The notes beneath the pieces were generated by a model that did not search any database, was not told the origin of the DNA, and saw only the letters and a program-made list of their open reading frames with translations. DNA of 64,000 nucleotides from Fulvivirga ligni (GTDB taxonomy: Bacteria; Bacteroidota; Bacteroidia; Cytophagales; Cyclobacteriaceae): contig NZ_CP089979.1 in NCBI RefSeq assembly GCF_021389935.1, positions 1,035,001 to 1,099,000 of the forward strand, in the 5' to 3' direction. A program made the position numbers and the translations under genes. This document shows, one piece after another, positions 1 to 7,602 of the stretch. Every line of letters starts with the position of its first letter. The stretch's first letter is position 1.

Positions 1-322
1 GACCATCTTCTTTGGCTCTATAGATCCCACTCAGCTGAATAGACAAGGGCCTGATGTAGGCAAGCAATATCGTTCTGCTGTTTTTTATAAAGATGCTGAA
101 CAGAAAAAAGTAGCTACCGAGGTAAAAAACGCTCTGAATGAATCCGACTATGACGGTAAGATAGTTACTGAGATAACCCGTTTCAAATCTTTTTATGATG
201 CGGAAGATTATCATCAGGGATATTATGACTTGCACCCTAATGATCCTTACATCAGAAGCGTGTCAAAACCTAAAGTAGAAAAGTTTAAAAAGCACTTTAA
301 AGAATATTTGAAGGCTAAGTAA
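1..322 (+). CDS. msrA: peptide methionine sulfoxide reductase MsrA, C-terminal part
   Basis: The window opens inside this gene; the first whole codon is at base 2 and 106 residues precede the stop. The visible part begins with the MsrA core signature, reading FFGSIDPTQLNRQGPDVG followed by QYRSAVFY, which lines the substrate pocket for methionine-S-sulfoxide. The catalytic Cys (in a GCFW motif in this family) lies upstream of the window and cannot be checked. The C-terminal tail YHQGYYDLHP followed by a Lys-rich end is usual for single-domain bacterial MsrA. It repairs oxidised Met residues with thioredoxin as reductant. The next gene but one is a peroxiredoxin, so both deal with oxidative damage, but they are on opposite strands. 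Confidence 0.9.
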   Translation, partial: TIFFGSIDPTQLNRQGPDVGKQYRSAVFYKDAEQKKVATEVKNALNESDYDGKIVTEITRFKSFYDAEDYHQGYYDLHPNDPYIRSVSKPKVEKFKKHFKEYLKAK

Positions 323-829
323 TTAGTCTTCAATGATTATGGTTTTATCAGAAAAGTGAGTCTTAATTTGTTCACAGATTTCGGGCCAAGAGGGTGTTAT
401 CAACTTAGTAGCGCTTAATGTAAAATCATTGATGAATTTTGTGGTGTCTATGTTAATTTCTGTTTTTGAGATACGAATGTTAATGATAGTCTCTTTTGTG
501 ATTACCAAACTATCGCTATTAAGATGAAATATTCCATTTTCAGTAATTGTGTAATTCTGGAATCTTGAAGTCTTAAAAATTAGATAGAGACTGCCCAAAA
601 GAAATAGAAGGCTGATTAGTATCCAGTATATTTTCCCTATTATAGAAAGAAAGACTATAATATTAGTAATGGAGAGTGCGGAATAGGATGCATAATCCCA
701 TTTTAGTTGATTAGTTCTAATAAGATTAGCTTGCTGGGTAATTTTTTTATTAAGCTTGATACTTTGAGATAAAGTGATTATAAATATAACCGGCGAGGCA
801 GATATTAAAAATAAAAGCGAGAAATCCAT
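323..829 (-). CDS. hypothetical two-helix membrane protein
   Basis: No family recognised. The product is 168 residues from the ATG at 829: an N-terminal hydrophobic segment (about residues 1-20), a polar linker, a hydrophobic hairpin (about 45-85, two helices), then a soluble C-terminal domain rich in Ile and Thr with a short beta-like pattern. This topology resembles small membrane proteins with a PH-like C-terminal domain, which is only an inference. An in-frame ATG at 874 was not used because it lies inside the terminator hairpin at 861-887. The stop directly abuts the msrA stop (322/323), so the two genes are convergent with no spacer. Confidence 0.6.
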   Translation of the reverse strand: MDFSLLFLISASPVIFIITLSQSIKLNKKITQQANLIRTNQLKWDYASYSALSITNIIVFLSIIGKIYWILISLLFLLGSLYLIFKTSRFQNYTITENGIFHLNSDSLVITKETIINIRISKTEINIDTTKFINDFTLSATKLITPSWPEICEQIKTHFSDKTIIIED

Positions 830-860
830 GCACGAAAGATACGAGGATGAGATAAAAAAC

Positions 861-887
861 AAAAGGCTGCCCATAGGGCAGCCTTTT
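861..887. terminator. bidirectional terminator after the peroxiredoxin gene
   Basis: A perfect 12-base-pair stem (AAAAGGCTGCCC / GGGCAGCCTTTT) with an ATA loop. T-rich runs follow it on the plus strand, and A-rich sequence precedes it so it also works on the minus strand. It lies 5 bases past the peroxiredoxin stop on the minus strand. Confidence 0.85.
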
Positions 888-892
888 GTTTT

Positions 893-1519
893 TTATGCTT
901 CGGTTAGCCTTAAGTATGGCTTTACTTTTTCGTTATTCGGCCATCTCTTATCGGCATCTTCATCAGATACCGACGGTGAAATCACCACTCTCTCTCCGTG
1001 CTTCCAGTTAGCAGGGGTTGCAAGCTGCTGATTAGCAGTTAGCTGCAAGCTGTCAATAACTCGAAGAAGCTCGTCAAAATTTCTACCTGTAGACGCTGGA
1101 TAAGTTAATAATAGTTTCAACTTCTTATCTGGCCCTATAATGTATACAGACCTAACAGTGGCTTTATCAGAAGCATTTGGGTGCATCATACCATAAAGAT
1201 TAGCTACTGTTTTGTCAGGGTCAGCTATAATAGGGAAGTTCACAGTGCACTGCTGGGTTTCATTGATGTCTTTTACCCATTCATGGTGTGAATCAATGCC
1301 ATCTACGCTGATAGCAATCATTTTTACATTTCTTTTATCAAATTGTGGCTTGTATTTGGCTGCTGTACCTAGTTCTGTGGTACAAACAGGTGTGAAATCT
1401 GCTGGGTGCGAAAATAAAATGCCCCAGGAGTCTCCTAAATATTCATAGAGGCTCAGTTGGCCTTCTGTAGTATCGGCTGTAAAGTCAGGGGCTACATCGC
1501 CCAATTTTAAATCTGCCAT
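893..1519 (-). CDS. 1-Cys peroxiredoxin (Prx6/AhpC-TSA family)
   Basis: Reduces hydrogen peroxide and organic hydroperoxides in the cytoplasm. The peroxidatic Cys is residue 46 in DFTPVCTTELG, the Prx6-type signature. The middle reads RNVKMIAISVDGIDSHHEWVKDIN, and the C-terminal part carries the long Prx6 extension (ATPANWKHGERVVI), giving the expected 208 residues. No resolving Cys in the usual 2-Cys position is seen. The ATG at 1519 is preferred over an upstream one at 1549 because the family begins with short MADLKLGD-like sequence. A small inverted repeat (1554-1570) lies upstream and a strong terminator follows. Confidence 0.93.
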   Translation of the reverse strand: MADLKLGDVAPDFTADTTEGQLSLYEYLGDSWGILFSHPADFTPVCTTELGTAAKYKPQFDKRNVKMIAISVDGIDSHHEWVKDINETQQCTVNFPIIADPDKTVANLYGMMHPNASDKATVRSVYIIGPDKKLKLLLTYPASTGRNFDELLRVIDSLQLTANQQLATPANWKHGERVVISPSVSDEDADKRWPNNEKVKPYLRLTEA

Positions 1520-1553
1520 AGTGTTTATTGTTAGGTTAACGTTTTGCAATAAA

Positions 1554-1570
1554 GTCTCAGTTTTTGAGAC
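1554..1570. promoter_or_regulatory. inverted repeat upstream of the peroxiredoxin gene
   Basis: GTCTCA and TGAGAC separated by GTTTT, 35 bases upstream of the peroxiredoxin ATG. It could be an operator or a 5' leader hairpin; no known consensus was matched, so the regulatory role is only suggested by position. Confidence 0.3.
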
Positions 1571-1640
1571 ACTTTAAATATTAACGAGGCAGAAAATTCT
1601 ATGTTGAGTTTTTTTAAGATATTATTCATAAAGCAGAAAA

Positions 1641-1661
1641 GCAGCCCCTTGTGAGGGCTGC
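1641..1661 (-). terminator. terminator of the acidic lipoprotein gene
   Basis: Stem GCAGCCC / GGGCTGC with a 7-base loop, followed on the minus strand by TTTTCTGCTTT. It sits about 30 bases after the lipoprotein stop and before the peroxiredoxin promoter region. Confidence 0.75.
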
Positions 1662-1690
1662 CTTTCAAATTATTCGACCTAAACTGATTT

Positions 1691-2287
1691 TTATTCGATT
1701 GTAATATCCCAGGTTAAATCCACATCTGTATCACCATCTGCAGTGGTTGTAGTGGATGATTTTAAACCAGGCTGATGTTTTAATACCGTTCTGAACGTGC
1801 CGCTAACTGCATCTGAAGTAGTCCATTTTGTGGTTAATCCTATTGGTAATCCATTGTTATCTTCATCTTCATAGTTCATAGGATCATTTCTTTGTCCTGC
1901 ACCTATGTTGCCATCACCTTGTGGGTTGCCAAAAAGACCTAAATCCCAACCAAAAAAGAACATATGGGCATCGCTCTCTTCTTCTACTTCTTCTGTAATG
2001 TCTTCATCTTCATCTCCTACTGTGTTCTTCAGAGAAATACTCATTTCATACTCCGTGTTGGCAGCCAAAACGATCTCATCTGTTTCTCCAGCTTGAGTTC
2101 CATCTCCATCAGGATCATAGAAGGTAGCTGTAACGGTTTCTCCTCCTTGGGTGGGAGTGAATGTTAAAGTTACTTCGTTGATCACTTCTTCTTCGTTTTC
2201 TGGGGCCGGGGCTTCATCATCTCCACATGATGCAAGGATGAAACTAAGTCCGGCAAAGAGCATTAATAAGCTATTAAATTTTCTCAT
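1691..2287 (-). CDS. acidic lipoprotein paired with TonB receptor
   Basis: A 198-residue exported lipoprotein of unknown function. Start at the ATG at 2287: the signal peptide ends in a lipobox (FILASC, Cys about residue 21). The mature part is strongly acidic, with runs such as PAPENEEEV and DEDEDITEEVEEESDAH, a Asp-rich DPDGDG motif, and ends in a beta-rich region DVDLTWDITIE. I recall small Bacteroidota lipoproteins of this type, often named after a periplasmic-binding fold, next to TonB receptors, but that name gives no function. It lies 118 bases after the TonB receptor stop on the same strand and has its own copy of the same palindrome upstream, so co-regulation is likely. The acidic and His residues would suit cation binding, which is inference. 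Confidence 0.75.
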   Translation of the reverse strand: MRKFNSLLMLFAGLSFILASCGDDEAPAPENEEEVINEVTLTFTPTQGGETVTATFYDPDGDGTQAGETDEIVLAANTEYEMSISLKNTVGDEDEDITEEVEEESDAHMFFFGWDLGLFGNPQGDGNIGAGQRNDPMNYEDEDNNGLPIGLTTKWTTSDAVSGTFRTVLKHQPGLKSSTTTTADGDTDVDLTWDITIE

Positions 2288-2338
2288 GTTATATATCTTT
2301 TCTTGTTTGGTTTTACAAAGCTGAAACAAAAAACTCTA

Positions 2339-2359
2339 AAATGCAACATTGTTGCATTT
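2339..2359. promoter_or_regulatory. palindromic operator candidate, lipoprotein gene
   Basis: AAATGCAAC-ATT-GTTGCATTT is a perfect 21-base palindrome, 52 bases upstream of the lipoprotein ATG. Its 15-base core TGCAAC-N3-GTTGCA recurs before the neighbouring TonB receptor gene (4857-4871). The form fits a dimeric repressor such as a Fur/Zur-family protein; the regulator is not identified. Confidence 0.7.
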
Positions 2360-2405
2360 AAATTTACATGAGTGGTTCTTTACATCTATCTGGGGTTATT
2401 ATTGA

Positions 2406-4835
2406 CTAAAATTTATATTTCGCGCTCAAAAGAAAGTTGATTCCAGGCTCATCAGCATAGTAGCGCATGCTGTTAGTGTAGTCTCTGTAGGTGCTATTCA
2501 AAAGGTTCTTTACTCTTGCCCCTATAATGAACTTCTTTATAGTAATATTGGCGTGAGCGTTTAGCAATAAGTAGCCATCCGGAGCTTTCATAAAGTCAAA
2601 ACTGCTGGATCTGTCTTGAAAAAGAGGTTCATCATTTTCATAAGCCTCCTGAATTTGATCTACCGTGATTGCTCCAGGGGTGTTGGTTTGCTTAAAAATG
2701 TAAGAGGCTTCCAGGCCTGCATTTAGGTGGGGAAGCTTACCTATCTTTTTGTCAAAAGTCACTGCATAGCTCACCTTTTGAGAAGGAATGCCAACAAAGA
2801 AAGTGTCATGGGTTATGTCTTTAGCTTTTAAATAGGAGGCTTGTAGCTGAGAGGAAAGAAACGAATTATGGTTATAGATGTAAGTGGCATCAACTCCATA
2901 CAGTAGGGCATTAGTTTGGTCGTGCACATAATACGTAAATGGCCCTCTCACCGACTGAAGAATACCTGCCGGTTTAGTGTAAATATAATTAGCTATATAG
3001 TTTACATAAGGACTTATTTCAAATCTGGTTTTGCCCTTGTTTAGGGAGTAGGTGGATAGCCATTTAAAAGAGGTTTCATTGCTTATGGGTTTATTGTCTT
3101 GATTTAAAACATCACTGGAGCTAATATATTGGCCATTATCATCTATTTCCCATCTCCAAAAACCAAATTCATATATGGTTTCATGCTTTCCAAAGCTGTA
3201 TAGTTCAGCTACATTTGGAGGTCTCCAGGCTGTGCCTATACTAGATTGGAATCTTCCGTTGCTTCCTATTGAAGTGCCTATGCCAACTAAGCCGGTAACG
3301 CTATTATAGCTTAGGTTTTGGCTATAAATGTCATTGTTTGGTTTTCTGCCTATAACATCATTCTGTTGGTAATCATACCGAATGCCTAGTTCCAGTGTAA
3401 AATCATTAAATGTTTTAGATTCGGCCATGTACGCTCCAATCCTTGAGCTGGTATAGTTGGGTACAAAAGGTACGGTGTTGGTGCCCGGTATATTATTATT
3501 GTCCTGATACATGAATTGTCCGCCAATGCTTCCTTCCCACCCTGATACCTCCGGATGGATCCATTCAGCGTCGAACGTATGTGTATAAAGTTCTAGATTA
3601 ATGGATGGTATTTTATTGTTGTTTGATTTTCGAACATCATATTCCTGCCTTTTATTTATCTGCAAACCATATTCTAATTTTAACTGACTGCCATTGAAAT
3701 TGATCAATGATTTAACAGTGGCTGCATCATGGCTCACCTCCTGGTGTGGGTTATTTATATCATAGCTAAAATCCTTGGTGTAAAATGGAATCGGAGCTTT
3801 CAGCGCGGAGTCCAAATCATCCAAATTTCCTGTTACCGAACCTCTTAATATTCCTAGTTTTTGTTGTACATGGCAATAGTTAAGCTGTAGGTCCCAGTTT
3901 TTCTTATGGTACCTAGCGCCCAGTAGATAGCTGAGCTCCTGAGCTCCTGTGTTAGTGAGCATGTAATCCGGTGCTTTCAAATCTCCCTGATTTCTACTTG
4001 AAACCTGAGCTAGCCAAGCCCATTTTTTATACCCCTGTTGTAGGAGTAGGTTGCTGCTTAGCGAGCGACCATTAGTGGCTGCTTCTAGGCCTGCCTCTCC
4101 ATGTAGGTGGTTTGTGAGTAAATCCATTTTAGGCGGATCAAGAATAATGACACCTCCCATGGCACCGGGGCCATATTTAATAGCTGCAGCCCCTTTAACC
4201 AAAGTGATATTTTCTATTTGGCTTAGGTCTATTTCCGGAGCATGGTCGTTGCCCCAGGTTTGTCCTTCATGCCTTAATCCATTGTTAATAATTAAAATTC
4301 TATTACCATATAGGCCATGAATAATAGGCTTAACTATGTTGGAGCCCGTTTTCATGGTAGAAACTCCGGTTATTCGGCCAAGAGCGTCACCCAGGCTTTC
4401 ATTCTTTACTAAGTCTAGTTCTTTTTTGGATAGCTGCGATTGGGAAACGGTGGTTAATCCTGTTTGCTCTTCTTCTCCTTCCACCACAATACTTTCTAAA
4501 ATCATATCATCTGGTGCAAGCTGTACATTCATGTGCGGATGGAAAAGATCATGATGGTGGGTTACACTTTTATAGCCAATATGTGATACTATAATGTCGA
4601 ACTCCTGCTCACAAAGATTTTCTAATACAAAATGACCGTTCTCATCGGTTAAAACACCCTTCTGAGTTCCCTTTATCTGAATAGTGGCGAAGGGGATAGG
4701 CTCATTACTTTGTGCATCTGATATAACACCATCAAAAGAACAGTTACAGCCTGTGGTGCAGTCCTTTGATTGGCCGAAGGACAGGGTAGAAATCAATACC
4801 AGAACTAGTGCTTTTAATAGATTAATCTTTCTCAT
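2406..4835 (-). CDS. TonB-dependent outer membrane receptor
   Basis: Outer membrane active transporter of 809 residues. Order of parts: signal peptide (1-21), a mature N terminus with three Cys at 26, 30 and 32 (CTTGCNC), a carboxypeptidase-regulatory-like beta domain (about 33-105), a plug domain (about 115-235, with VKPIIHGLYGNRILIINNG and VKGAAAIKYGPGAMGGVI), and a beta barrel ending in the aromatic-rich FLLSAKYKF. The plug's IRG-like HGLYGNR and NNGLRHEGQTWGNDHAPE resemble ZnuD-type metal receptors more than SusC proteins, and no SusD gene is present. Start: ATG at 4835; the codons upstream are TTG and place the start over the palindrome. A metal ligand is inferred from the Cys/His-rich N terminus and the acidic lipoprotein partner. 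Confidence 0.88.
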   Translation of the reverse strand: MRKINLLKALVLVLISTLSFGQSKDCTTGCNCSFDGVISDAQSNEPIPFATIQIKGTQKGVLTDENGHFVLENLCEQEFDIIVSHIGYKSVTHHHDLFHPHMNVQLAPDDMILESIVVEGEEEQTGLTTVSQSQLSKKELDLVKNESLGDALGRITGVSTMKTGSNIVKPIIHGLYGNRILIINNGLRHEGQTWGNDHAPEIDLSQIENITLVKGAAAIKYGPGAMGGVIILDPPKMDLLTNHLHGEAGLEAATNGRSLSSNLLLQQGYKKWAWLAQVSSRNQGDLKAPDYMLTNTGAQELSYLLGARYHKKNWDLQLNYCHVQQKLGILRGSVTGNLDDLDSALKAPIPFYTKDFSYDINNPHQEVSHDAATVKSLINFNGSQLKLEYGLQINKRQEYDVRKSNNNKIPSINLELYTHTFDAEWIHPEVSGWEGSIGGQFMYQDNNNIPGTNTVPFVPNYTSSRIGAYMAESKTFNDFTLELGIRYDYQQNDVIGRKPNNDIYSQNLSYNSVTGLVGIGTSIGSNGRFQSSIGTAWRPPNVAELYSFGKHETIYEFGFWRWEIDDNGQYISSSDVLNQDNKPISNETSFKWLSTYSLNKGKTRFEISPYVNYIANYIYTKPAGILQSVRGPFTYYVHDQTNALLYGVDATYIYNHNSFLSSQLQASYLKAKDITHDTFFVGIPSQKVSYAVTFDKKIGKLPHLNAGLEASYIFKQTNTPGAITVDQIQEAYENDEPLFQDRSSSFDFMKAPDGYLLLNAHANITIKKFIIGARVKNLLNSTYRDYTNSMRYYADEPGINFLLSAKYKF

Positions 4836-4856
4836 CGCAAGTGTCAACAAAATACC

Positions 4857-4871
4857 TGCAACAAAGTTGCA
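4857..4871. promoter_or_regulatory. palindromic operator candidate, TonB receptor gene
   Basis: TGCAAC-AAA-GTTGCA, a perfect 15-base palindrome 21 bases upstream of the receptor ATG. Same core as at 2339-2359. A single half-site TGCAAC also occurs at 4920-4925, towards the divergent phosphatase gene. Confidence 0.7.
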
Positions 4872-4983
4872 TACACTAAAGCGAAATAGGTATACCTTTC
4901 AAAAATTATTTGAACCTTTTGCAACAAAATCGAGGCAGAGGCATTTACTATTGCATGAATTTGCACTTACAAATGCTCTAATT

Positions 4984-5805
4984 ATGATTAAACCGAACAA
5001 ATTATATCAGTCATTACTGCTGGGAATGGTATTCATCAGCTGTATAAATTGCTCACCCCAGGTGACTACTTCGACGTCATCTTCTCCGGAGCAGCAGCTG
5101 GCCAATCAGCTCACCTCTGGCGTTCTGTGGTATCAGCAGTCAGCTGAGATGACCGCCAGCTATTTACAGGCTTACCACTATGCTGAGCTTATGGTAGGTA
5201 GCAAACTAGATACCATGGAGCTCACTCTTCCACCAGCAGTGGTTCTGGATATTGATGAAACCGTTTTGGATAATAGCCCTTATGAGGTGAAACTCATTGA
5301 GGAAGGAAAGCAGTATTCTTCTGAATCATGGAAAGCGTGGACAGAAGAAAGCAGAGCCGAGGCACTACCTGGAGCTTTAGAGTTTGTGGAGTTTGCAAAG
5401 TCAAAAGGTGTGGAGGTGTTTTATATCTCTAATAGAAAAGAACCGGAATTGCAGTCCACTATCCAGAACTTGCAAGCGCTAAATTTTCCTAATGCAGATA
5501 ATAATCATGTGATCCTAAGATCTGGTACTAGCGACAAGACTGAAAGAAGAAGTTTGGTAGCCTCAGATTATACCATAATCCTATTTATTGGAGATAATCT
5601 TACTGACTATTCTCAATTATTCGCTGACAGAGGTAGTGATTTAGGTAAAGATTTAGTGTTAGAAAATAAAGAAGAGCTTCTTAATAATTTCATAATGCTT
5701 CCTAACCCTATGTACGGTGAATGGGAAGGTGCCATTTATGGAAATAATTATAGTATTACTACAGAAAGTAAGATAGAAAAGAGAAAGAAAGTGATGAAGA
5801 AGTAA
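4984..5805 (+). CDS. acid phosphatase lipoprotein, e(P4)/class B HAD family
   Basis: An exported, lipid-anchored HAD phosphatase of 273 residues, by family likely acting on nucleotide monophosphates outside the inner membrane. HAD motif I is DIDETVLDN (Asp89, Asp91), motif II FYISNRK, a Lys near 185, and motif IV FIGDNLTDY (Asp204, Asp208). The aromatic and Trp-rich segment GVLWYQQSAEMTASYLQAY is typical of the e(P4) group. The ATG at 4984 gives a signal peptide with a Cys lipobox (FISC or INC); upstream in-frame sequence runs back across the divergent TonB promoter and is not coding. It is divergent from the TonB receptor and convergent with the next gene, only 2 bases apart. Confidence 0.88.
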   Translation: MIKPNKLYQSLLLGMVFISCINCSPQVTTSTSSSPEQQLANQLTSGVLWYQQSAEMTASYLQAYHYAELMVGSKLDTMELTLPPAVVLDIDETVLDNSPYEVKLIEEGKQYSSESWKAWTEESRAEALPGALEFVEFAKSKGVEVFYISNRKEPELQSTIQNLQALNFPNADNNHVILRSGTSDKTERRSLVASDYTIILFIGDNLTDYSQLFADRGSDLGKDLVLENKEELLNNFIMLPNPMYGEWEGAIYGNNYSITTESKIEKRKKVMKK

Positions 5806-5807
5806 TT

Positions 5808-6245
5808 CTATTCATCAACCATTTCAGAAAACTTAAATTTCTGAATGATATAATGGAGGAAGTTGAATGAAACTACAGAATCAGGATCTTCCTCCTCAGT
5901 AGTTGTTTTTTCTGCCGGAGCAGGATTTTCTTTTGGCTTGGTTAAAGTAGCAGCAGCAGCTTTAGAAGGTGTTGCTTTTTTAACTTCTGAAGTTTGGGGC
6001 TTTTTGCTTTCTTTTTCGTTCTCAGTGGGAGTAGTTGTGGTTCTGGTTACATTATGACGAGTCCTTGAAGACCCTGAACCAGAGGTATATGATCTTTCGC
6101 CGCCGGCTGTAGTCAGCTCACTTGGGGCAGGTTCTGTACCCCCGGCTTCAAACATAAAACCGCCTTCCTGTGCCATGGCAGGCATGATGCTCACACCGCA
6201 GAACATTGAAAGTACAAGTATGTAATTGAACGACTTTAGTTTCAT
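5808..6245 (-). CDS. hypothetical exported low-complexity protein
   Basis: No family recognised; 145 residues. It has a clear signal peptide (about 1-25, ending PAMAQ), then a long low-complexity Ser/Thr/Pro/Ala/Lys/Glu region (about 30-120; for example TRTTTTPTENEKESKK), then a short conserved-looking C-terminal helix reading SFNFLHYIIQKFKFSEMVDE. The middle is probably disordered and could be a spacer in the periplasm or cell envelope. No start alternatives. The gene is divergent from csaA. Confidence 0.7.
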   Translation of the reverse strand: MKLKSFNYILVLSMFCGVSIMPAMAQEGGFMFEAGGTEPAPSELTTAGGERSYTSGSGSSRTRHNVTRTTTTPTENEKESKKPQTSEVKKATPSKAAAATLTKPKENPAPAEKTTTEEEDPDSVVSFNFLHYIIQKFKFSEMVDE

Positions 6246-6347
6246 AAGAGCATTAAAGTGATGCTAAATATACGCATTAATTTTTGAAATGTTACAAAAA
6301 AATGGCAAACAGCCTTATATTATTGTGTATTTTTCAATATTGACAGT

Positions 6348-6686
6348 ATGGAATTAATCAATTGGGGTGATTTTGAGAGAGTTAATATCTGTGTAGGTAC
6401 AATCATCAAAGCAGAAGAGTTCCCCGAAGCGCGAAAACCCGCATACAAACTTTGGGTTGACCTGGGTGACGCCATTGGGGTGAAGAAATCGAGTGCTCAA
6501 ATCACCCACCACTACACACCTGAAACCTTGATCAATAAACAAGTGCTCTGCGTGGTGAACTTTCCAGAGAAGCAAATAGGTCCTTTGTTATCTCAAGTTC
6601 TGGTTACAGGTTTTCATGATCCTGAAGGAAATGTAGTGCTTGCTACACCAGATGCCAAAGTTCCAAACGGCACCAGATTACTGTAG
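6348..6686 (+). CDS. csaA: tRNA-binding / chaperone-like protein CsaA
   Basis: A 112-residue single OB-fold protein of the CsaA family, which binds tRNA as a dimer and was described as having export-related chaperone activity in Bacillus. The family pattern is complete: [11 protein letters not shown] near the N terminus, [26 protein letters not shown], and the C-terminal [16 protein letters not shown]. The stop is 2 bases before the next ATG, so it is probably cotranscribed with the GNAT gene. Confidence 0.93.
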   Translation: MELINWGDFERVNICVGTIIKAEEFPEARKPAYKLWVDLGDAIGVKKSSAQITHHYTPETLINKQVLCVVNFPEKQIGPLLSQVLVTGFHDPEGNVVLATPDAKVPNGTRLL

Positions 6687-6688
6687 CT

Positions 6689-7555
6689 ATGGCTTCCGGG
6701 CTAACCATCAGGACTTTTAAGCCATCAGAACTAACAGAAATGTATCTTGCTTTTCTGGATGCCTTTTCAGATTATGAGGTGCCCTTTCGGCTCTCCAAGG
6801 AGCAGTTTGTTAGAAAATTTGTGCAGAAGCTACAGATAGACTTTTCTCTTTCCGTAGGCGCTTTTGACTATGATGCCCTGGCTGGCTTTATCTTTACTTC
6901 GGTAAGTTATTATAATGGCAAGCTTACAGCTTATAATGGTGGTACTGGGGTGAGACCTTATTATCGGGGACGCAAAATTCCTGCGGAAATGATCAGTTTT
7001 CTGATCCCGCGCTTTCAACAAAAGCATATTAAGAGATGCATACTAGAGGTGTTGGTTAATAATAATAAGGCCATAAAGTCTTATGAGTCTATAGGTTTTG
7101 AGAAGACGAAACTATATAAATGCTACCAACTTAAGGAAGCAGATTTCAGTGACTTTATACCCCAGGTAGATCTGGAAATTTTTTCAGTAAAATCTCCTAA
7201 CTGGGAGCTGTACGAAACCTTTCTGGACTATCCACTCTCATTTCTGGACTCTAACGCCATGGTTAATGCGAATATTTCCAATGAAACTATCATAGAGATA
7301 CACAGCGACTACAAGTGTGTTGGGTACGTGATTTATCAAACTAGCTTTAACAGAATAAGTCAGATTGGTGTTAGCAAAGCCTACCGTGGCAAAGGTGTGG
7401 GTAAGAGCTTGATCAATTATTTGGTGAATCAACTCAACGGCAGCACACTATCCATTGTTAATGTAGATGAACAAGTTGAATCCCTCAATGGATTTCTAAA
7501 TCATTTAGGTTTTCAGAATCATCTGGACCAATATGAGATGGAACTTGCTTTGTAA
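6689..7555 (+). CDS. GNAT family N-acetyltransferase
   Basis: 288 residues, apparently two GNAT-like halves. The N-terminal half (about 5-150) contains a degenerate acetyl-CoA motif around TGVRPYYRGRKIPAEMISFL and ends in the familiar NNKAIKSYESIGFEKTKLYKCY. The second half (about 165-285) has a cleaner motif A, QIGVSKAYRGKGVGKSLINYL, with the R/Q-x-x-G-x-G/A loop that binds the CoA pyrophosphate. The substrate cannot be deduced. It follows csaA by 2 bases and precedes murF-alr by 47 bases. Confidence 0.85.
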   Translation: MASGLTIRTFKPSELTEMYLAFLDAFSDYEVPFRLSKEQFVRKFVQKLQIDFSLSVGAFDYDALAGFIFTSVSYYNGKLTAYNGGTGVRPYYRGRKIPAEMISFLIPRFQQKHIKRCILEVLVNNNKAIKSYESIGFEKTKLYKCYQLKEADFSDFIPQVDLEIFSVKSPNWELYETFLDYPLSFLDSNAMVNANISNETIIEIHSDYKCVGYVIYQTSFNRISQIGVSKAYRGKGVGKSLINYLVNQLNGSTLSIVNVDEQVESLNGFLNHLGFQNHLDQYEMELAL

Positions 7556-7602
7556 AAGCAGTACTATTCAATAGTTTTAAAGAAAATTCCAGGCCATTTT
7601 TT

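Noticed and set aside
830-874. An upstream start for the small membrane protein
   Set aside because: The ATG lies within the terminator hairpin of the convergent region; the ATG at 829 is better placed.
4920-4967. A further copy of the palindrome before the phosphatase gene
   Set aside because: Only one TGCAAC half-site and a loose TGCA...TGCA pair are present; no second full site.
4684-4983. A 100-residue N-terminal extension of the acid phosphatase
   Set aside because: It runs antisense through the TonB receptor start and over the palindrome; the ATG at 4984 gives a proper lipoprotein signal peptide.
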